Below are positions 9,900 to 17,248 of a stretch of DNA of 64,000 nt, piece by piece. The DNA is from Dyella flava (GTDB lineage Bacteria > Pseudomonadota > Gammaproteobacteria > Xanthomonadales > Rhodanobacteraceae): the NCBI RefSeq assembly GCF_016904955.1, contig NZ_JADIKE010000032.1, forward strand, positions 62,001 to 126,000. Reading direction: 5' to 3'. The position numbers and the translations under genes are program-made. Position 1 is the first letter of the stretch. The number at the start of each line of letters is the position of its first letter. Below the pieces are notes generated by a model. It did no database searches. It saw only the letters and a program-made list of their open reading frames with translations, and was not told the DNA's origin.

Positions 9900-10466
9900 T
9901 CAGGGTTTGGGCTTGCGGCGGCGCTCGTGTTGCCAGAGCACTTCGCCATGTCCGCCAGCGCGAGCCAACACACGTCCCAGCACGAACAGCAGGTCCGACA
10001 GGCGGTTGAGATAGCGCTGTGCCTGCGGCCGGATTTCCTCCTGCCGACCCAGCGCAATCACCTGCCGCTCGGCGCGGCGGCATACCGTACGTGCCAGATG
10101 GCAGCACGATGCCGCCATGCCGCCGCCCGGCAGGATGAAATCCTTCAGTGGCGGCAACGGCTCGTTGAAGCTGTCGAGCGAGTTTTCCAGGCGGGTGATG
10201 TCCGCATCCTCGATCATCGCCATGCCGGGAATGCACAGCTCGCCACCCAGGTCGAACAGCTCATGCTGCACCTGGACCAGCGTTTCGCGGACGGCATCGT
10301 CAACGTTGTCGCTGGCCAGCACCATGCCAATGGTGCTGTTGAGCTCATCGACGGTGCCGTAGGCTTCGACGCGCAGTGAATCCTTGGGTACCCGCGAACC
10401 ATCGCCAAGACCCGTGGTGCCATCGTCACCGGTACGGGTGTAAATCTTCGAAAGCCGGTTGCCCAT
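9900..10466 (-). CDS. PduO/MMAB-type ATP:cob(I)alamin adenosyltransferase
   Basis: It transfers adenosyl from ATP to cob(I)alamin to make coenzyme B12. The 188-residue product has the PduO-type ATP loop KIYTRTGDDGTTGLGDGSRV at residues 7-26, YGTVDELNSTIG, LPGGGMAASCCHLARTVCRRAER and YLNRLSDLLFVLGR. This differs from the CobA/BtuR family. Its ATG overlaps the TGA of the upstream membrane-protein gene by one base (TGATG), indicating translational coupling. The deacetylase gene follows nine bases later. Confidence 0.93.
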   Translation of the reverse strand: MGNRLSKIYTRTGDDGTTGLGDGSRVPKDSLRVEAYGTVDELNSTIGMVLASDNVDDAVRETLVQVQHELFDLGGELCIPGMAMIEDADITRLENSLDSFNEPLPPLKDFILPGGGMAASCCHLARTVCRRAERQVIALGRQEEIRPQAQRYLNRLSDLLFVLGRVLARAGGHGEVLWQHERRRKPKP

Positions 10467-11062
10467 CAGTGCAGGGCCTGGCCCTGATGATGCTGGGTGA
10501 TGCGCGCCATCTGTACCGCCAGCACATGCAGCACCGCACCAAGGCCGACATACAGCGCGGTGGTCTGCAGGAACGGCAGATACCAGTCACCCAGGTTCTC
10601 GAACCAGGCGCCGAAACTGCGCGGGGTCGGCACATGGCTGCTCAGCCAATAGAAGCTGCCGTTGGAGATCAGGTAGCACAGGTTTTCGCTGACCAGCAGC
10701 GCCACCGCAGCCAATGCCAAGGTGGACAGGCGCAGGCCCATCTGATGCTTGGCCAGCCAGCTGCCACCCAGCCACAGTGCGCCATAAGCGGGGATCAGGA
10801 GCCAATAACCCGCCGACATGCAGTATTGGGTCCAGAAGCTGATGCCCATCATGTGCGTGATCACGACGTAGTCGGTCAGCACGGCCGCGACCATCAGCAG
10901 CGGAAACGCCCAGCGGGCAGAACCGCGAAGCCAGAAGCCGGCCAGGAAGAAAATGCCCCAGCTTGCATCGGGCAGGGCGTTGAAGTGATGCATGCGGGTC
11001 GCCGCCATCACCAGGGCTAGCCCGGCGAAAATGCCGAAGCGCCGGGTCTGTGTCGTAGTCAT
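10466..11062 (-). CDS. Polytopic membrane protein coupled to adenosyltransferase (DUF6580/ECF S-component-like)
   Basis: This 198-residue protein has about five hydrophobic segments (FGIFAGLALVMAATRMHHF, FPLLMVAAVLTDYVVITHMM, YWLLIPAYGALWLGGSWL, LALAAVALLVSENLCYLIS, YVGLGAVLHVLAVQMA). The TRMHHFNALPDASWGIFFLAG and LLMVAAVLTDY segments resemble DUF6580 membrane proteins, which have S-component-like topology. I recall this from memory and have not tested it. Start ATG 11062 is chosen over a longer frame because upstream residues are non-hydrophobic. The one-base overlap with the cobalamin adenosyltransferase suggests a role in corrinoid uptake; that part is inference. Confidence 0.7.
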   Translation of the reverse strand: MTTTQTRRFGIFAGLALVMAATRMHHFNALPDASWGIFFLAGFWLRGSARWAFPLLMVAAVLTDYVVITHMMGISFWTQYCMSAGYWLLIPAYGALWLGGSWLAKHQMGLRLSTLALAAVALLVSENLCYLISNGSFYWLSSHVPTPRSFGAWFENLGDWYLPFLQTTALYVGLGAVLHVLAVQMARITQHHQGQALH

Positions 11063-11165
11063 AAGAAACTCCCTGAGAAACGGACGACCAATCGAAGGTG
11101 CCAAGTTTAGCCCAGCGCCACCTCGACATGCGAAGAATGCCGTCCTACCGCGTATCATCTCGCGC

Positions 11166-12392
11166 ATGAATCCCTCCGCTCCCTTTGATGCCAACGGCAA
11201 CATCCTGATCGTCGGCGGTGGCCTGGTCGGCGCCAGTCTCGCCATTGCACTGGATGCCGCCGGCTGCCGGGTCACCTTGGTCGAAGCCGCGGCACCTCGC
11301 GCAGATGCCCAGCCCAGTTACGACGAGCGCAATCTTGCGCTCGCGCGTGCCACCGTGAATGGGCTGACAGCGATTGGTGTATGGCCGCTGGTTGCCGCGC
11401 AAGCCACACCGATTCGTCATATCCATGTCAGTCGCGCGGGCGAATTCGGCAGCGCGCGCCTGGATGCGGCACGGCATGGCGTCGATGCACTGGGCTGGAC
11501 TTTGCCGGCACGCGAGCTGGGCGCGGGCCTGCTGCGGCGCCTTGATAGGTGCGAACGTCTCGTGCGGCTTGCTCCCGCCAGCCTCATCGGCCTGGAAAAG
11601 CACCCCGAAGGCTGGCGCGCGCAGGTCAAGACCGGTCAAGGTATCCAGTCCATCGATGCGGCCTTATTAGTGGGCGCCGACGGCACCGAATCCTTTGTGC
11701 GTGCCCAGCTCGGTATCGACGTTGATACGCACGATTACCAGCAGACCTTATTTGTCTGCACGGTAACGCCGGAACGCGATCCGGCCCATCGCGCCTGGGA
11801 ACGCTTCTCCGATGAAGGCCCCATCGCAATGCTGCCGCTGGCAGAGCGCCGCTGCGGTTTGGTGCTGACCGTGGCGTCGGATCAGGCCGCAGACGTTACG
11901 GCACTGGATGATGCAGGCTTTCTCGCACTGGCCCAGCAACGCTTCGGCTGGCGCCTGGGAAAGCTCACTCGTCCCGGCAAGCGTCATCCCTATGCCATCC
12001 GGCGCGTCGCTGCGCGCCAGCTGATCGCATCGCGTGCCGTGCTGGTCGGCAACGCGGCGCAGACCGTGCATCCCATCGGCGCGCAGGGCTTCAATCTCGG
12101 CTTGCGCGATGCATTGACACTCGCCGAGCTGGTGGCGGATGCCGCCGATCCGGGTTCCGTGGCGTTGCTCGAACGTTACGCGGCGCGTCGTGCGCCGGAT
12201 CGCGAAGGCACCATGGCGATGAGTCACGACCTGGTGCGTCTCGCCTGCATGCCGCAACCGTTGCTGGCGCCATTCCGCTCCCTCGCCTTGCTGGCTTATG
12301 ACCGGGTGCCGCCGCTGCAACGGGCGCTGGCGCGGCGCGGCATGGGTTTTCGTGGTGAGCCGCCACGCGCGGTGTTGGAGCGCCTGCCATGA
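11166..12392 (+). CDS. ubiH: 2-octaprenyl-6-methoxyphenol hydroxylase-type FAD monooxygenase UbiH
   Basis: A class A flavin monooxygenase that hydroxylates the ubiquinone ring precursor at the inner membrane. The 408-residue product has the Rossmann FAD motif VGGGLVGAS at 16-24, an ALLVGADGTES DG-type motif, and the second FAD motif LVGNAAQTVHPIGAQGFNLG around residue 290, whose GNAAQ variant is typical of UbiH. Start ATG 11166 was chosen because upstream in-frame sequence is promoter-like and family members begin just before the GGG loop. The stop overlaps the next gene by four bases (ATGA), implying coupled translation. Confidence 0.9.
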   Translation: MNPSAPFDANGNILIVGGGLVGASLAIALDAAGCRVTLVEAAAPRADAQPSYDERNLALARATVNGLTAIGVWPLVAAQATPIRHIHVSRAGEFGSARLDAARHGVDALGWTLPARELGAGLLRRLDRCERLVRLAPASLIGLEKHPEGWRAQVKTGQGIQSIDAALLVGADGTESFVRAQLGIDVDTHDYQQTLFVCTVTPERDPAHRAWERFSDEGPIAMLPLAERRCGLVLTVASDQAADVTALDDAGFLALAQQRFGWRLGKLTRPGKRHPYAIRRVAARQLIASRAVLVGNAAQTVHPIGAQGFNLGLRDALTLAELVADAADPGSVALLERYAARRAPDREGTMAMSHDLVRLACMPQPLLAPFRSLALLAYDRVPPLQRALARRGMGFRGEPPRAVLERLP

Positions 12393-13591
12393 GAACCGTA
12401 CCGACCACCCAACGCCGCGGCCCGGCCTTGGATATCGCCGTCGTTGGCGGCGGCATGGTGGGCGCAGCCGCCGCGCTGGCATTGAGCCGGGCTGGGTTCA
12501 AAACGGCCTTGCTTGAGGCGCGTCCGCCCAGCGAGTGGCATGCACAGGATGAGGTGGATCTGCGTGTCGTCGGTCTGGCGCCCTCTTCCATCGCCTTGCT
12601 GGATGATCTGGGTGTCTGGACGTCCATTCGCGACGCGCGCGCCTGCCCTTATGCGCATATGCATGTATGGGACGCCGAGAACGGCGCAGCGATCGATTTC
12701 GATGCCGCCGACGAAGGTCGCGATCTGCTCGGCTACATCGTCGAAAACAATCTGGTGCAGTGGACGCTGTGGCAGTCGCTGGAAGCGGCCGGCGTGCAAC
12801 GCCTGTGTCCGGCCACGGTGAAAGATTTTGAGACCCGTTCGGATCGCGTCGTGCTGGAGCTTGCCGATGGCGAAAGCCTGACGGTTCGTCTGCTGGTGGC
12901 CGCCGATGGCGCCGGTTCGCCGCTGCGCGAACGTGCGGGCATCGCTGCACGCGGACGGGATTACGGGCAACGCGCGATCGTGGCGCACGTCCACACCGAA
13001 CGCGCTCATGCGCATACCGCATGGCAACGGTTCCTGCCCACCGGCCCGCTCGCGCTATTGCCGCTGGCTGATGGCCGCAGTTCGGTGGTGTGGTCGCTGC
13101 CGGAAGCGGAAGCGAGGCGCATCCAGGCGCTGGATGACGCTGCATTTTGCAACGAGCTCAGCATCGCGAGTGACTTCCGCCTGGGCCGAATCACCGCGGC
13201 CACGCCACGCGCCGCCTTTCCTTTGAAACTGCAACTCGCCGATACCTATCAGGCTGATCGCTTTGTCTTGCTCGGTGATGCCGCGCATGTCGTGCATCCC
13301 TTGGCGGGGCAGGGCGTGAATCTCGGTTTGCGCGATGTGGCCGAATTGCGCGACACGCTGGTCGCTGCGCGCGAGCAGGAACGCGACATCGCCGGCACGC
13401 ATGTGCTGCGCCGTTATGCGCGTCGCCGCCGCAGCGCCGATACGCTGGATGCCTACGGTTTTGATGCGCTGGCGCGCATCTATGCCTGGCAATCGCTGCC
13501 GCTGGTGACTGCGCGGGGACTAGGCGTGCGGATACTCGATCATCTGGTGCCGTTGAAGCGGCGGATTGCTGCGCACGCTGCCGGCAGCTGA
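12389..13591 (+). CDS. UbiH/UbiF/UbiI (VisC) family FAD-dependent hydroxylase
   Basis: A second flavin hydroxylase of ubiquinone biosynthesis, 400 residues. Visible motifs are IAVVGGGMVGAAAALALS near residue 12, AADGAGSPLRE, and FVLLGDAAHVVHPLAGQGVNLG near 290; GDAAH is the classical form. It overlaps ubiH by the ATGA arrangement, so the two are one operon. Which ring position it oxidises (C5 like UbiI or C6 like UbiF) cannot be told from sequence alone. Confidence 0.88.
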   Translation: MRTVPTTQRRGPALDIAVVGGGMVGAAAALALSRAGFKTALLEARPPSEWHAQDEVDLRVVGLAPSSIALLDDLGVWTSIRDARACPYAHMHVWDAENGAAIDFDAADEGRDLLGYIVENNLVQWTLWQSLEAAGVQRLCPATVKDFETRSDRVVLELADGESLTVRLLVAADGAGSPLRERAGIAARGRDYGQRAIVAHVHTERAHAHTAWQRFLPTGPLALLPLADGRSSVVWSLPEAEARRIQALDDAAFCNELSIASDFRLGRITAATPRAAFPLKLQLADTYQADRFVLLGDAAHVVHPLAGQGVNLGLRDVAELRDTLVAAREQERDIAGTHVLRRYARRRRSADTLDAYGFDALARIYAWQSLPLVTARGLGVRILDHLVPLKRRIAAHAAGS

Positions 13592-13643
13592 TCGTCCGCC
13601 ACCCCGATGTTGCATCTGATGACCCAAACTGAGGAATCACATC

Positions 13644-14438
13644 ATGCGTTTCGTTCGACTGGGTTGTTTCGCGTTGCTTGCCGTTTTCAGTGTGGCCGTG
13701 CAGGCGAAGATGGTTCATCGCACGGTGGAATGGACGCAGGACGGCACGCGCTTCAAGAGCGTGCTGGTCTATGACGATGCCAGCAGCGCCAAGCGTCCGG
13801 GATTGGTGATGGTGCCGAACTGGTACGGTGTGAATGATGCCGCCGTGCAGAAGGCCGACATGATCGCGGGCAAGGACTATGTGATCCTGCTCACCGATAT
13901 GTACGGTGAAAATGTGCGACCGCAGCCCGGTAATGCTGATCAGGCGAAGGCCGCCACCAAGCCGCTTTATGCGGATCGCACCCTGATGCGCAAGCGTATC
14001 AACGAAGCGCTGGCGCAATTGAAAGCACAGGCTGGAACGGCGCCAGTCGACCTTGCCAGGCTCGCCGCCATCGGTTTCTGTTTTGGCGGCACCGCCGTGC
14101 TTGACCTGGCCCGCAGCGGCGCCGATGTGGCGGCGGTGGTCTCGTTTCACGGTGGTCTGACGACCGACGATCCCGCCCTGGCCAAGAACATCAAGGCGCG
14201 CGTACTGGCCATGAATGGTGCTGACGACAAGGGCACCATGCCCGATGCCGACAAGTTCATGGACGAAATGCGCGGCAGTCCGGCCGAATGGCAGTTTGTC
14301 GTGATCGGGCATGCCGTGCATTGTTTTACCGAGGTCGGCGAAAACGCGCCGGGCTGCAAATACGACGCGGGTGCCGCGGCGCGCAGTTACCGCCTGATGC
14401 ACGATTGGCTGGGTGCGGCATTCAGCGGTACCCCCTGA
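13644..14438 (+). CDS. Secreted dienelactone hydrolase family protein
   Basis: An alpha/beta hydrolase of the dienelactone hydrolase family with an N-terminal signal peptide (GCFALLAVFSVAVQAK), so it probably acts in the periplasm. That is unusual for DLH proper, which is cytosolic. The catalytic set is visible: nucleophile C146 in GFCFGG, acid D194 in NGADD and base H226 in GHAVHCF. The substrate is unknown; a role in ring-cleavage lactone hydrolysis is not supported by neighbours. It lies 52 bases after the ubiquinone gene, with its own spacing. Confidence 0.85.
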   Translation: MRFVRLGCFALLAVFSVAVQAKMVHRTVEWTQDGTRFKSVLVYDDASSAKRPGLVMVPNWYGVNDAAVQKADMIAGKDYVILLTDMYGENVRPQPGNADQAKAATKPLYADRTLMRKRINEALAQLKAQAGTAPVDLARLAAIGFCFGGTAVLDLARSGADVAAVVSFHGGLTTDDPALAKNIKARVLAMNGADDKGTMPDADKFMDEMRGSPAEWQFVVIGHAVHCFTEVGENAPGCKYDAGAAARSYRLMHDWLGAAFSGTP

Positions 14439-14563
14439 GATTTCAGGGGTGATAGGCTGACGCCGCCAGAGATAAGCAAGCAGTCCAAACCATAACGTAG
14501 AGATGAATTTGCCGGATAGGTTCGCTAGCTAGTACGTCGTGACAGTCACAAGGAGATATGTTC

Positions 14564-14878
14564 ATGAACGTGTATGCGAGAGTATCGCTGGTCAGCTTGG
14601 CGTTCGTGTCGTTCGCTACTTTTGCGCAACCTCGGGAAGTGTCGGGGCGCGATGATCTGCAGTACTACCACACCGGCCAACCCGTGCCTGCCTACATGCT
14701 TGCCGACGATAATGTCGTGCTGAATTACCAGCACTATCACCTGGACAAACCCATGCTGGGCTATGAATGGGTGCGCGGTATCGAAGGCGAGTATCTGCTG
14801 GTTTCGACCAAATCGGCGATTCTCCGACGTATCGAATACCGGCCGAATGTTCCCGTCGAAACGGCTTTGCGCGATTGA
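14564..14878 (+). CDS. RcnB-like small periplasmic protein
   Basis: A 104-residue protein with signal peptide (YARVSLVSLAFVSFATFAQ) and the RcnB-like C-terminal pattern: acidic/aromatic spacer, then GYEWVRGIEGEYLLVSTKSA and ILRRIEY. RcnB in E. coli is a periplasmic factor of Ni/Co homeostasis; most paralogues are uncharacterised. The ATG at 14564 is preferred over 14558 because AGGAG at 14551-14555 is eight bases from the former but only two from the latter. Confidence 0.75.
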   Translation: MNVYARVSLVSLAFVSFATFAQPREVSGRDDLQYYHTGQPVPAYMLADDNVVLNYQHYHLDKPMLGYEWVRGIEGEYLLVSTKSAILRRIEYRPNVPVETALRD

Positions 14879-14893
14879 CCTTTGTCAAAGGCG

Positions 14894-14919
14894 GGGCGAG
14901 ATGCGAAAGCTACTCGCCC
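14894..14919. terminator. Hairpin between convergent RcnB-like gene and ispB
   Basis: GGGCGAG (14894-14900) pairs with CTCGCCC (14913-14919) across a 12-base loop. It lies 16 bases after the stop of the RcnB-like gene and about 40 bases beyond the ispB stop, so it may terminate both transcripts. No T-run is evident. Confidence 0.4.
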
Positions 14920-14959
14920 TGTGAAGGCGAGCAGGCCATCGATCGGACCTTCTGCACGA

Positions 14960-15982
14960 TCAGAACGTGCGCTGCACCGAATAATCCGCCAGCGTAGCCA
15001 GCGCATCGCGATAAGAAGATGCCGGCAAGGAGGCCAGTGCATCGCGTGCCGCATAAGCATGACGTAGCGCGCATTCGCGCGTGCGCTCGATGGCGCCCGA
15101 GTCGCGGATCGCGGCGAGGATGTGATCCAGCGAATCCAGGCCGCCGTGTTCGATGGCGTGGCGCATTTCGCGCGCCTGTTCCGCGCCGACCCGCTGCATG
15201 GCATAGATCAGCGGCAGGGTGGGTTTACCTTCGGCCAGGTCGTCGCCGATGTTCTTGCCCAGGGTGCCGGCATCGCTGACGTAATCCAGCAGGTCGTCGG
15301 CGATCTGGAAGGCATAGCCGAGCTGCATGCCGTAGCGGCGCAGCGCGGCGACCTGGGTGTCGGGCAGGCCGCCCAGCAGGCCGCCCAGTTCGGTGGCCGC
15401 GGCGAACAGCACGGCCGTCTTGCGTTCGATCACCGCGAGATAAGCGGCCTCGTCCACGTCGGCATTGCCGATATTCAGCAACTGCAGCACTTCGCCTTCG
15501 GCGATGGTGTTGGTGGTATCGGCAAGGATGCGCATGATGCGCATGTCATCCAGTTCAACCATCAACTGGAACGAGCGGGAATAGAGAAAGTCGCCCACCA
15601 GCACGCTGGCGGCATTGCCCCAGAGCGCATTGGCGGTCTTGCGGCCGCGGCGCAGGTCCGATTCGTCCACCACATCGTCGTGCAGCAAGGTGGAGGTGTG
15701 GATGAATTCGATCACCGCCGCCAGCTTGATGTGCTTGTCCGCGCCGTACCCTGCGGCCCGGGCGGCCAGGGCATGCAGCATGGGGCGCAAGCGCTTGCCG
15801 CCACCGGCGATGATGTGATCGGCGATCTGGTTGATCAGCACCACGTCCGACGCCAGCCGCTGACGGATCAGTGCATCGATACGCTGCATATCGCCTTCGG
15901 CTAGCGCACGCACGCTGGCAAAGTCGCGTATGGGATCGATGGTCTGGAGAACAGATGAGCTCATGCGGCTGGAACTGGACAT
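14960..15982 (-). CDS. ispB: Octaprenyl (polyprenyl) diphosphate synthase IspB
   Basis: It elongates farnesyl diphosphate with isopentenyl diphosphate to make the ubiquinone side chain. The first aspartate-rich motif DDVVDESDLRRG starts at residue 102 and the second, DDLLD, at 229-233, followed by GKNIGDDLAEGKPTLPLIY. GGGKRLRP (60-67) is the substrate-phosphate motif. Length 340 is normal, and a second in-frame ATG (MSSSV, 15964) is possible. The residues before the FARM motif are not unusually bulky, consistent with a long-chain product. A structured GC-rich region lies upstream. Confidence 0.94.
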   Translation of the reverse strand: MSSSSRMSSSVLQTIDPIRDFASVRALAEGDMQRIDALIRQRLASDVVLINQIADHIIAGGGKRLRPMLHALAARAAGYGADKHIKLAAVIEFIHTSTLLHDDVVDESDLRRGRKTANALWGNAASVLVGDFLYSRSFQLMVELDDMRIMRILADTTNTIAEGEVLQLLNIGNADVDEAAYLAVIERKTAVLFAAATELGGLLGGLPDTQVAALRRYGMQLGYAFQIADDLLDYVSDAGTLGKNIGDDLAEGKPTLPLIYAMQRVGAEQAREMRHAIEHGGLDSLDHILAAIRDSGAIERTRECALRHAYAARDALASLPASSYRDALATLADYSVQRTF

Positions 15983-16029
15983 AGATCCCCAATTATAGAG
16001 GCCGCGGCCGCTTTACGTGTGAGTAGAAA

Positions 16030-16185
16030 CATAGCGTTCGCCCCTCGCGCCTCCCACGGGTCCTCACAGGGAGGTGCGGATGGCTTGCCAAGGTCCGGCG
16101 CCGGGGTGGGTAAACCCGGTCAAGCCTCGCGGAAAGGCCCGGGTAGGCTCCAGGCGGCACGGGCTCCTTGATCAAGGAATTAGCG
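16030..16185. other. Structured GC-rich intergenic region upstream of ispB; possible ncRNA or leader
   Basis: This 216-base gap between divergent ispB and glpR has no convincing ORF. Reading the minus strand, several stems nest. GGCTTG (near 16122) pairs with CAAGCC (near 16085). Inside it are GGGTTTACCC and CCGGCGCCGG palindromes. CCTCCC/GGGAGG (16070s with 16050s) forms another hairpin. The upstream end has a CCTTGATCAAGG palindrome (16166-16177). I could not match it to 6S, 4.5S, tmRNA or RNase P signatures. It could be the ispB 5' leader or an unassigned small RNA. Confidence 0.35.
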
Positions 16186-16273
16186 CACAGATCGCCGGTT
16201 GCCCTCATGCGCCATGGCGGCGCCTCTTGGCGGTCACGCTACCATGAGGCCAGTTGTCCGGATGGAAGCCATG

Positions 16274-17050
16274 ATGAGTGACCTGGTACTCAATCGCAGG
16301 CAGGAACTACTCGTGTCGCGCGTACGCGAGGAGGGCTTCGCCACCGTAGAGGATCTGGCCGGACACTTCGACGTTACCCAGCAGACGATTCGCCGCGACC
16401 TGGCCGCCCTGTGCGATGCGGGCTTGCTGCGCCGTTATCACGGCGGCGTCAGCATGCCTTCCAGTGTCGAGAACCTGGCCTACGCCAAGCGGCAAAACCT
16501 GTTGCAGGAGGAAAAGACCCGGATCGCCGCGCTGCTGGCCACGCATATTCCGGACGACGCTTCACTGTTTATCAACCTGGGCACCACCAACGAGGACGTG
16601 GCGCGCGCCCTGATGAACCACAAGGGTCTGCGGGTCATCACCAATAACCTCAACGTGGCGATCATGCTGAGCGAGAACCCGAGTTTCGAAGTGATCGTGG
16701 CAGGCGGTGTGGTGCGCGGCCGTGACCATGGCGTCACCGGCCAGCCGGCCATCGAGCTGATCCGTCAGTTCAAGGTCGATTTCGGGGTGATCGGCATTTC
16801 GGGTATCGATCCGGACGGCACCCTGCTTGATTTCGATCTGCACGAAGTGCGGGTGGCGCAAGCCATCATCGAGCACTCGCGGCAGGTCTACCTGGCCGCC
16901 GATCACAGCAAGCTGGGGCGTAATGCGCTGGTTCGCCTGGCGCCGATTTCGGCGGTCCATGCGTGGTTTACCGACCGTGCACCGCCGCCGGAGATGGTGG
17001 TGGTGCTGGATCAGGCCGGCACCCAGCTGCACGTGGCTGACGCCTCCTGA
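16274..17050 (+). CDS. glpR: Glycerol-3-phosphate regulon repressor GlpR (DeoR family)
   Basis: DeoR-family repressor released by glycerol-3-phosphate. The 258-residue product has an N-terminal helix-turn-helix (VEDLAGHFDVTQQTIRRDL, 25-43). A sugar-phosphate sensor domain of the isomerase fold follows, with signatures INLGTTNEDVA, VITNNLNVAIML, AGGVVRGRDHGVTG and ISGIDPDGTLLDFDLHEV. Match to E. coli GlpR (252 residues) is evident throughout. Start ATG 16274 has GGAAG about seven bases upstream; ATGs at 16271 and 16262 are alternatives. It precedes glpD, glpF and glpK on the same strand, which it presumably controls. Confidence 0.95.
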   Translation: MSDLVLNRRQELLVSRVREEGFATVEDLAGHFDVTQQTIRRDLAALCDAGLLRRYHGGVSMPSSVENLAYAKRQNLLQEEKTRIAALLATHIPDDASLFINLGTTNEDVARALMNHKGLRVITNNLNVAIMLSENPSFEVIVAGGVVRGRDHGVTGQPAIELIRQFKVDFGVIGISGIDPDGTLLDFDLHEVRVAQAIIEHSRQVYLAADHSKLGRNALVRLAPISAVHAWFTDRAPPPEMVVVLDQAGTQLHVADAS

Positions 17051-17084
17051 TGCCGCGCTGCGTCGCGGCGTGCACTACCTGGAA

Positions 17085-17160
17085 ATGTTTGAATACGCTC
17101 AAATATTCGAGTTGAAGAGCGTATTTGCGTGAGTTTTATGACAGAAATGTTCGATTTTGA
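17085..17160 (+). promoter_or_regulatory. Probable GlpR operator region and inverted repeat upstream of glpD
   Basis: The gap between glpR and glpD contains ATGTTTGAATACGCTC (from 17085), ATATTCGAG (17103-17111) and ATGTTCGATTTTGACC (from 17147), which resemble half-sites of the known GlpR consensus (ATGTTCGwtawCGAACAT). In addition AATACGCTC (17092-17100) and GAGCGTATT (17117-17125) form a perfect 9-bp inverted repeat with a 16-base loop. Binding by GlpR is inference from motif resemblance and position. Confidence 0.5.
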
Positions 17161-17248
17161 CCTTATATGAGTGAATTCGGTCATCTTTGCTGGACAATCT
17201 AACGAGGCCCATCCGTGGCAGGTCAGGAAGCAAGTCAAGGGACGAACG

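Noticed and set aside
8968..10236. 422-residue start for the deacetylase
   Set aside because: The first 115 residues are antisense of the adenosyltransferase gene; ATG 9891 gives the family-length protein right after that gene's stop.
13191..14402. 403-codon frame antisense to the ubiquinone hydroxylase and DLH genes
   Set aside because: Spans two real genes and the gap between them, no ribosome-binding site, no family features.
16030..16185. Assignment of this region as 6S RNA, SRP RNA, tmRNA or RNase P RNA
   Set aside because: I looked for the conserved SRP loop, RNase P core and 6S closing-stem segments and did not find a convincing match.
15993..16208. 71-codon minus-strand ORF upstream of ispB
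   Set aside because: Pro/Arg-rich, covers the strongly palindromic region; structure explains the openness better than coding.
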